From Narthecium ossifragum (taxonomy: Eukaryota > Streptophyta > Magnoliopsida > Dioscoreales > Nartheciaceae): a stretch of 64,000 nt of DNA. Each line of letters starts with the position of its first letter. Positions within the stretch are counted from its first letter, which is position 1. Shown one piece after another: positions 56,257 to 64,000 of the stretch. The stretch is from positions 6,923,054 to 6,987,053 of the forward strand of contig OY986973.1 in assembly GCA_963920575.1 (NCBI GenBank), in the 5' to 3' direction. Below the pieces are notes generated by a model. It ran no database searches, was not told the DNA's origin, and saw only the letters and a program-made list of their open reading frames with translations. The position numbers and the translations under genes were made by a program.

Positions 56257-56699
56257 GCTCAAGAGCTGATACTAATAACACCCTCATTCAGTATAAATAA
56301 GGAACAACTCAATCAAAACCGCACTCCGCCAACCCAAAACACCCCCATTGCCCACGAGATTTGAACAAATCTAACCCCAAACACCATGCACCTTTATCCA
56401 CTCCAGATCGACACAACTAATTAACCTCTAAAAAAGCTCCAAAAAGGTCGCAATCTTCACGAGATAACAGGGAGAAGAAGTACAAGGAATACCTTGGGGT
56501 CAGATCCAACAGAATAGCTCAAAGCTCCGAGATTTGACTCTGAGATCTAGGGTTCCACTGTCCCAAGAGCTCTAAACGAGAGATAGGAGTGATTGAGAGG
56601 AGCTGCTTCTTGAACTGAGGACAGAGGTGAGTAGTAAATACTCTCTAACGAAGTAGAAAACTGATGAGAAAGAGGAATAGGGATCAAAACGGTGCTCAC

Positions 56700-58094
56700 T
56701 GATAAGTCACTAATTATTCCTAATTAAACCCCTTAAATTACCTTTGTTAGGCCTAGAGTAGGTGTATTTGATATCATATTGCTTGATTTCAGGTTTAAGT
56801 GGGATTTGAGAAGAAATACAAGAAATTCGGCCAAAAATCACTAAATTCTGCAAAAAGACTGCTTCGTCGACTGTTTGGCAATAAATCACCAGATATTCTA
56901 TACGATTCCAAATATTCTGAAATTCTGGGAGATGAAATCAGACTTCAAGATCTACAACTTTCATGTTGAAGACTTTGTGAGATTTCGTATAGATTGGCGT
57001 CAGTATTGAAGCAAAGTTGGATCTAAGAAAGCTAAAATTTGAGAAAGGCTGAAATTAATTGATGACGTGGCAGTTAATGACCCAGTTAAACCAACTACAG
57101 CGATGGATCGGATTTGAGTCCGATGGATCACTCCGATGACGTTATCAACCCGGAATTTAGGGAAATTAGAGTTTAAGTTCAACTATAACTCCTAATTCCG
57201 GGATCAAGGGTTTCTAAGACATAAGGGGGTTATTCTAGCCGAAAATTGGGATCTTTTGGACCACTTTTGGAGGAGAAGGCTAGGGTTTTGAAGATGGAGA
57301 TCTTTTCACGGGGATCGACGGCTTCCTTCCCAACACCTATGGATCTCTCCCAGAAGATGAGTAACTAATTCTAAACCTAGGGATATCATGAAACCCTAGT
57401 GTAGCTTTTGATTTTCTTTTGTTTGATTCTTGTAAACGTCTTCTCAACATGATCTTATAAATATGTTTTTAATGATTAGAGATTTGAAGGAAGAGAGTTC
57501 ATTTGAAGTATTTTTAGTCGTATAAGCTTTCTGTGATTGTTTATACATATTTATGAGATGGTTTTCATGTGATTTATGATTTGCTAGTGAGATAGGCTAT
57601 GCTAAGCTAGGATAGGTTGTGCCAAGGTCATTAGGAGTAGTATAACTTAAAGTAATCGCAGGATCGAAGACAACTTATGCCAAGAAAGATAGGCTATGCC
57701 GTTAGGAACATAAATCTTATTTTAGGGATTCATGTGAGCTTGTAGCCATATGATCCATAATATTGAGAGAAGTGAGCAAGAGGATAACTAGAGAAGATCA
57801 AAGGTGAAGTTAGGGTGGATTGAGTAATCCATAGGTAATTCATCACTTGGTTCAAATCCCGATCACTTTACTTGCTTTCTTAGATAGTTTTTTAGATAAT
57901 TCAACCCACCTTTTGATTACTTCGTTTAGGAATTAGTTTCGAGAATTGATTTTCAGTTTCCAACGTTTTCCCTGTGGTTCGACTCCGGATTTCACCACTA
58001 GTCTACGTAGTAGCATTAGTGATTGGATAACGATATAAATTTAAGATTTGATTGAGGTTAGCAATGTTTTAATGACAACGTTTGCAAGCGATCA
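56700..58094 (+). mobile_element. Solo LTR (Athila-like family)
   Basis: 1395 bp from TGATAAGTCACTAATT to GCAAGCGATCA, with CTCAC at 56695-56699 and again at 58095-58099. It has no internal region. Near its end GTGGTTCGACTCCGGATTTC is comparable to the block in the LTR arms of insertion E, which supports plus orientation. It has no GATCGATC array. Confidence 0.85.
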
Positions 58095-58099
58095 CTCAC

Positions 58100-58456
58100 C
58101 TTTGGGTTTTCTTCGATATGTAGAAGGGTCCTCAGATCTACTGTGGAACGATGGCTATGACTCAACGGTGGAGAGAAGGAGCTTCAATGGCGGCCGAAAT
58201 GGATTGACGGTTGTGACTCGGGTTTCACCCACCGGAGAAGAGATGGGGTTTCATCCCCCGGAGTAGATCGACGATGAGACAGGGAACGAGGCGACAAGAG
58301 AGAGAATGAGGATGCTCAGCTGTGACTAGGGTTTCACCCACCAGAGAAGAGATAGGGTTCCATCGTCCGGAGCGGATCGACAACGATAGAGAGAACGAGG
58401 TCGCGAGAGAGAGAGCGAGGATGCTCGGGAGTGGTGAGGGTAATGGCGAAGGGATT
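58100..58456. other. Spacer with 109-bp tandem duplication
   Basis: Two diverged units start TGTGACTCGGGTTTCACCCA (58212) and TGTGACTAGGGTTTCACCCA (58321). Purine-rich GAGA words dominate the plus strand, so the minus strand has the CT-rich look of a plant gene leader. No gene is proven. Confidence 0.5.
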
Positions 58457-60805
58457 TGTAAGGAATTGTCCCTCTACTCCTGGATCGACCGTCTGGGTCG
58501 GGCCCGTGGCTTTTTTGCTTGTCTCACGTTGAGCGCGCGATCCGGTGGATCGCATTATTTTATAGGCTGCAAGGGCAATTTGATAAATTACGCCTTGTTG
58601 ATTTGTTTCACACCCGCGTGTGCACACACTGACCGTGTTTGTGTTAATGTTTGTTTAGAATGGTTAAGTGAACCCGGGATCGAAAGATCTGGGCTTGGGC
58701 TTGTGTTCTAGCCCAAGTCTAGCTTTCGGCACCAAAATGATCGATTTTCTCTTGCTAAGAAGATCGATCCTTTAATGCCAGAAAGTCAAACTGCATCGTC
58801 ATGAAGGATCAATCTTTCTTGACGAAAAGATCGATCATTCATAAGTCGGTTCGTCCGTCTATAAAACGGACGCGACGCCCTTCTTTAATCTCTTTTGAAA
58901 TCCGTCGTTCCTGAGCTCAGATCTGGCTAGATTTGGAAGAGGTTGAGGGCGATTCTTGGCTTAGCAGCGCAGATTGAAGCTTTTATAGTCTAGGAACGGA
59001 TTCTACCTACTTGAGTTCCCGGTTTTTGGTGGTTTTGATCCGTGATTCTTTTGGTTAGATATGCTAGTAAGCTTATTTGTTTTCAATGCAAGTACCGGGT
59101 TTTGACTCGTGATCCTTCGTACTACCAGATCCCAAGGATTTGTGGGATTTGGTAGAGTTTTCCGATGGTATTTCTCGCCGACCGGTCGCCGGAGAACCCA
59201 AAAGGATCGATCATTCCAAGAATGATCGATCACTCTGGATTGGTCATGCTTAGCCCGAGCATGATTGATCATCTGGTGGAGATGATCGATCATTTCCTTT
59301 GGCTGGCATGGATGAGGTCTCTGTCGCGAGGATGATCGATCCTTTTTGGAGGAAAGATCGATCACCTTGGGATTCACAGGGACGGAACCTTCTATCACTA
59401 GGAAGATCGATCCTTTTTGGCTTGACTGGGATGGAATTCTCTGGTTGCTAAGAAAAAGGATCGATCCTTTTTAGGGCATGGAGGTGTTTTCGTCAGCTTC
59501 CCTGCAGGGCTTTGTATGTACGGTTTTCTTTACCACTTTATACCTTGTACATATCTTAAGCATGTTAGCACCATAATGAGGGGTAGTGGTGAACCGGGAG
59601 ACTGATGACTCCTAGGGTGTGTAGAATAAATGGATGGGTTGCCCTATTGTTTCCCTAACCTATCATGTCGGCGTGCACCGAGGGCTTGTTATGTTGTACT
59701 GTTAGCCTTGCTTGTCGGGGTTGCTTCCCATTGTTTGTTCCCTTTGTGAATTGGCTGGCAGCTGGTGGTGGTACCGTTGCAGCAGTTCCCGAACTAACTT
59801 ATCTGTTCACCACCCCGGGTCGGCAGGGTGCCGAGCCCAGATCTTATTTATTATATCATCACATGTGTTGCATGCTTATCTGCTTATCTGTGTGTGTTCA
59901 TAGCATCCATTGTTGATTGTGTATTAGATGTATAAGGATAGAGCGTGGGCGATGGGTTGATCGCCAATCCGAGGCTTTCAGGTAGCTCAGATCTAGCTCT
60001 AGGACCATGGCGAGTAGCGTGGTCCAGGATCGGATGATAGTATTCAGTCTATATTGATGATAGGCTTTGATGACTTGAATAAATGGTGATTGAGGTTTAG
60101 AGGTTGTGTCGCCCTGGAGCCGGGTTCTAAGGTGTAGCCGGTGTCCAGTGTTCTATGATTCTTTAGTAGAGGGTGCACTCAGTGGTGCCATTTCCCGCCA
60201 GCAGTGTCGGTTTCCTGCTTGTGAGTCAGCAGTGTTGATTTCCTGCTACTGAGCGTGACCCGACATGTGACCAGTTCTTCTGAAAGACAATGACTGAAGC
60301 CCTCAGGGACACGCGGTGGGGCTATGGGGCTCCTATGTACACCCAGGCTCTGCTTAAGGGCGACATTGTTGTACACTATTGTGTTCCCTCATTTTTGTGC
60401 GTGTCGTAGTGTAGTTTCCATGCTGAGTTTAGTTGCTCACTTCTACCCGGGCTGTGTTTTGCAGGTGTAGGCGTTAGCTCATCTTCGGTGGCCCTTACCA
60501 GGCAGGTGTTTGATGGCACGGCGGCGCCTGGCGGTGCTTGAGGAACAGTGATCGTCGTTTGTACCCCATTTTGTTTAGATAGCCTCCTACGGGAGTTTAA
60601 ATGTAAATGTTAACCCTTTCGAGGATTTGGATTATTATATTATATCTATTGAGGTTGTTTAATTAACTGTTAATTAAGGGTGGTTTTCAATTGTTTAGTG
60701 AGACCAATAGATTAGAGGGAACCCTCACCAAATTTTTTCGCATTTAGTTAGATTCCGGTTCGCGTCGCTCGGCCCGGTTGGGCCTTCGCGGGTCGGGGCA
60801 CGACA
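58457..60805 (+). mobile_element. Solo LTR, family A
   Basis: 2349 bp from TGTAAGGAATTGTCCCTCTA to GGGTCGGGGCACGACA, with GGATT at 58452-58456 and 60806-60810. TATA box TATAAAAC at 58860. GATCGATC copies lie on both sides of the promoter (58738-58845 and 59200-59465). About 50 bp (58510-58562, T-run then GAGCGCGCGATCC...) replace or interrupt the usual block after GGGCCCGTGGC. Confidence 0.93.
59200..59465. repeat. GATCGATC palindrome array in solo LTR
   Basis: Paired copies such as AGGATCGATCATTCCAAG next to AATGATCGATCACT, and GATGATCGATCCTTTTTGG next to AAAGATCGATCACC, downstream of the TATA box as in LTR A2. Confidence 0.75.
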
Positions 60806-60810
60806 GGATT

Positions 60811-61966
60811 GAAGTAATAAGGCCCGTTGGGGACCGTGCATGTATCACGGGGTACACTCGCGAGTGGATGAGGCGGTGCATCGCGAGGGTGCATCGTATG
60901 AAATGACCATTTTTTTATATGATGCGTGATTTGAGGCATAATGCATCCAACGATGCATGTGTCATGTGATGCAGGATGCGAACCAAACGCTGATCGATAC
61001 ACCCTAAACAAACGTGCCCTTAGTCTATAGTGTCAACAATCGAGCTGCATGCGGCTGCCAACAACCTTGTTGGTACCTTCAAGCATTTGTGTATATCGTA
61101 AGAATGGTTATTAAAATATGAAATAACATATCTATATTAATAAATGGGGAATTTGGACAAAGCCTCAAAATAGGGTTAGCATTTGTCCATAGCCCCATGA
61201 TATTTACTATTAGCCCCAAGAAAATAATGTTTAGGGTAAAAAAACCCAAAACCCTAGGAAAAGACCAAAATACCTTATTTTTCTTCTTTTTTCCCATTCT
61301 TTTCTCTCTCCTCTCTCCCCTCACTTTTCCGATGACTGTTAACAAGCTCCGGTGCTGCCCCGATCTTGTCCAGCGTCGCCCAGAACCCTGGCAACCCTCC
61401 TCACCCACGAACCCCACCCCGAGCTCCTCCCTCCGACGCCTTCATCTTCCTCGCCTCCACCTCCTCGAGCTCCCATGCTGAGCGCCGCCACCGTCGAGAA
61501 CCGCCGCTACTGGCCTCGTCGTCCTCCACAATAGCTAGATCTGGAACCCCCTAACCCTCCCGATCTCTTCTCATTCATCTTCGTCTCAGATCTGGCGACG
61601 ACGTCCACCTTCCTCCCTTCAAGACCCGATGGCGCCGCCACTTTAGTTCCACCGGCGATTTAACCCAAGGGATCAGTTCCTTAGGCCATCATGATCACAT
61701 CCCCACCGATGCCGACGACTGGACGTCCCTTCTTGCCAGCGATCGGGCTCCGACAACTCTCAGCCGTCCGACCGACCTTCTACCATCTTCAACCACTCGA
61801 TCCAGATCCAACATATCTCAACCATCCGATCGCGATTTGAGTTGATCCAAGCACTCCAGCTAGAACATATCTGATCAGACTCGATATACTCCACCAGATT
61901 GGTTCTGACTTGATCTGTCAGCTTAATCCGATCATGCCTACATCCAACAATCCAAACTTGAATCCA
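60811..61966. other. Spacer with a MITE-like stretch, no gene
   Basis: 60815-61022 has GATGCATC/GATGCA words and ends in CAAACGTGCCCTTAG, resembling reversed Tourist-like sequence, but the TSD is unclear. A CT-rich tract at 61260-61330 and C-rich sequence to 61960 follow. Open frames here are composition-driven. Confidence 0.4.
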
Positions 61967-61974
61967 GATCTGAG

Positions 61975-62415
61975 TAGGGGTGGCGATTGGATCCGTAACC
62001 CGTGAACCCGACCCGACACGAATTTAGCGGGTTTGGGTTTGGGGTTTTCAAGTGAGAGTCGGGTTTGGGTTTACCCGTCACCGACCCGTCAAAAACCGGG
62101 TCGAGTTCGGGTTGAGGATGGTAACCCGTGACCCGTTAACTTATAAACCCGTGACCTGTTAACTTACAAACTGATGTTTTTAATAAAAAATTACTGTTAG
62201 AATAGTCTGTTTGACCCGACCTGACCTGTTGTGAACCCGAGCCGTTTATTAAACGGGTCAGGCGGGTTGGATTCGGGTTGACCCGTTTTATAAACGGGTC
62301 GTGTTCAGGTAAAAACACCAACCCATTTAATAAACGGGTCGGGTTCGGGTTGGGTCGAGATAATCGATCTCGACCCAACCCGAACCCGACCCGCCAACCC
62401 GTTTTGCCACCCCTA
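61975..62415. mobile_element. hAT-like MITE
   Basis: 441 bp bounded by TAGGGGTGGCGA and its inverted partner TTGCCACCCCTA, flanked by GATCTGAG (61967-61974) and GATCCAAG (62416-62423), an 8-bp TSD with two transitions. The interior repeats ACCCGT/GGGTCGG words and an internal inverted repeat (GATAATCGATCTC region near 62360). No transposase. TIR and TSD length fit hAT-type nonautonomous elements. Confidence 0.75.
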
Positions 62416-62423
62416 GATCCAAG

Positions 62424-64000
62424 GCACGGCATAGCGGGCACGCCCTGCCGGCCTTGGGCATGGGTATGGCCCGCCCGCCTTGGGCATGGGTATGGCCCGC
62501 CCGCCTTGGGCATGGGCTACTTCCGTTGAGGGAGGAGGCGCGGTGGTTGGCGGTGGAGGGGAGTCGAATCTCGGCGGGCAAGAGAGAGAACAACAGAGGT
62601 AGCCGCGCGAGGAGATCGAGAGAGGAGAGGGACCTTACCAGAGATCTGACGGCGTCGGGGTCCTCCGTCTTCAGGGATGTAGCTGGAGGGGAGATCGGGG
62701 AGCTCCAGGGGCGGGATGGGCGGTGGAGGTTGGTAACAGCGGTCAGTGTGGAGTTCAAGGAGATCCAAGGCCTGGGCTCCGGGGAGGCGGTGGAGTGTGG
62801 TGACGGACTGGTCGGGGTGGAGTTAGGGTTTATCCAAGGGAGAGATGAGAGGGTTTAGCCGGAGATGGGGGCGGTGGCGGCTGGTGACGGCGGTCGGGTG
62901 GTGGTAGGGGTTCGGGGAGATCCGAGGGCGAGCTGACGAGGGTTGGCCGGCGGAGGGTGGAGTATGGACGGTCGAATCTCGGCGAGGAAGAGAGAGACCG
63001 AGAGAAGCGTCGGATCTCGACAGGGAAGAGAGAAGGCGTCGGATCTCAGCTGTGGGCGCCCCCGTGTGCGGCAAGGGCACATTAGTGCATGGGCCGTGGG
63101 CCGGGGAAGGGTTTGGAGTTGGACTTCTTGGGCCGGCATGAGCACGGACACGCTGGTTTGATGGGCCGGCACGACACGAGCACAGTATGGGTCTCAATTT
63201 CATGGACCGAGCCGGCACGACACAACACGTTTGACACCTCTATATTAAACGGTCCGTCGAGTCAAACCCCGTCGAGTAACGAGCTAACGACGATCTTTAG
63301 CTCTTGGATGGGGGTGGCGAACGACACATCACCGATCTCGACTTCTCTCCTCCTTGCGAGCTATCCGAGCGGTTTCCATAAAAACCCAAGGCAAGTCATA
63401 TCGAGGTTGACGAGTGTGGGATTGTAGAGCTGTGGGTGATGACGAATGTTGCATATAGTGGGCATGGAGGTGGTGGGGCTAGAAAGAATGAGGTCCAGAA
63501 ATTGAGGCTATTTTTTCCAACCATGTCAAATCTGCTATTGTTTCCAACCATGTCAAATCCGGTTTCATATCTTATTTTGTTCTTTTGGTTTAGTCTTGAA
63601 TAATATGTTTGATGACGTTTGTGATGTGGAGCCCGTCGGATATTAGAGGCCCACCGAAGACCACGTAATTGAAAAACTATGCAATTTGCATAGGTGTCGG
63701 CTAGCCAACCTTATCGAGAAGCGGAGAGGGAATAAATTTACATCCAACGGTGGAGAGGCTTTTGATCCGAGGGTGGATAATCACCTCATCACATAAGTGA
63801 AAAGGACATCATCCTTATATGACGTTATGGTTATAAATGAAATTTTTATTGTCGTACGTGGCGAGAGAATGTCCTAGGTGGAGCCTATGTGGTGGCATGA
63901 TAATTCTAGGTTAAGGGGGGTTTAGTGGGAGGGAGTTATTGGATGGTTATTGGGGTGAGATTGATGATTACCCTGCCATGTGGCAGGGGGCATAACTAGT
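62424..64000. other. GC-rich to mixed spacer at window end
   Basis: 62530-63070 alternates GGTGGAGG, GAGAGAG and TCGGATCTC words with long open frames on both strands that I attribute to base composition. TGGGCCGGCACGACACGAGC-like sequence at 63120-63230 resembles a common plant dispersed repeat. 63300-64000 shows no feature I can support. Confidence 0.4.
62452..62515. repeat. 26-bp tandem repeat
   Basis: CCTTGGGCATGGGTATGGCC followed by CGCCCG starts at 62452, 62478 and 62504 (third copy partial). Confidence 0.85.

Larger units (their letters stand above)
54747..56694 (-). pseudogene. Remnants of an unidentified minus-strand host gene
   Basis: Minus-strand splice-like signals and short exon-like frames occur in order: a CT-rich 5' leader (56690 down to about 56492) ending in CCCCAAG followed by GTATTCC; a segment near 55212-55165 reading FAIVPFNYPICAGQLCLL followed by GGTACAAAT; an acceptor TTTGGTTTGCAG followed by IEVEEYYLNGELIDPVVIV near 55066; then decayed sequence to an acceptor CTCCTTGTAG near 54790. 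Stops interrupt several pieces. I cannot name the gene. A 138-bp minisatellite occupies the presumed first intron. Confidence 0.35.

Noticed and set aside
60815..61025. Tourist-like MITE
   Set aside because: Ends GGCCCGTT and AACGTGCCC are only weakly inverted, and the flanking TAA/TTA are not direct repeats; left as unassigned spacer.
62454..63218. Frames of 105-143 residues on both strands
   Set aside because: GC-rich GGTGGAGG and GAGAG repeats give open frames in several registers; no domain or codon pattern supports a gene.
1..64000. tRNA or rRNA genes
   Set aside because: The only tRNA-like match is the 18-bp primer-binding site at 18202; no cloverleaf or rRNA sequence was recognised.

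Overview
The window reads as repeat-rich nuclear DNA of a flowering plant. It holds plant LTR retrotransposon lineages (an Athila-type and a Tat-type Ty3/Gypsy element, a Ty1/Copia element), a plant L1-type LINE with a terminal RNase H domain, several solo LTRs, MITE-like elements, a captured plant mobile domain gene with introns, and a plant SKP1 exon. I see no intact host gene, rRNA, tRNA or CRISPR array. The species cannot be named from the sequence.

Left part, 1-28920: after a partial Gypsy LTR (1-2028) and a C-rich spacer comes a four-level nest in which each level is bounded by a 5-bp target-site duplication (TSD). A minus-strand solo LTR (C: 2476-4264 plus 27768-28915, TSD ATTAT) is split by a plus-strand solo LTR (A2: 4265-6246 plus 27509-27767, TSD CTCTG). 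A2 is split by a decayed Gypsy element B (6247-27503, TSD CCTTA). B is itself split by three insertions: a solo LTR in gag (6898-9288, TSD GGTGG), a 10.4-kb Athila element also in gag (9578-19957, TSD ACGCT/ACGGT), and an inverted double-LTR element in its 3' LTR (20747-25290, TSD TCAAC/TCGAC).

Middle part, 28921-35328: a 5'-truncated LINE on the minus strand (29225-32560, TSD CACCGTGCGG), unassigned spacer with weak repeats, and the last exon of an SKP1-like gene (34949-35118, minus).

Right part, 35329-64000: a Tat-lineage Gypsy element on the minus strand (35329-49870) carries an intron-containing plant mobile domain gene in antisense between integrase and its 3' LTR. A Copia element (49954-54741, TSD ATAAG) follows, then remnants of an unidentified minus-strand host gene with a 138-bp minisatellite, a solo LTR (56700-58094, TSD CTCAC), a family-A solo LTR (58457-60805, TSD GGATT), a hAT-like MITE (61975-62415) and GC-rich spacer to the end.

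All retrotransposon genes are broken by nonsense codons or frameshifts, so nothing here looks able to move by itself. The Athila copy is the least damaged: its gag-pol frame is continuous over 5.4 kb and broken only by stop codons. LTR pairs are close by eye in Athila, Tat and Copia, so these are the younger arrivals, while B, A2 and C are progressively older by nesting order. Several LTRs of different families carry arrays of the palindrome GATCGATC near the promoter.
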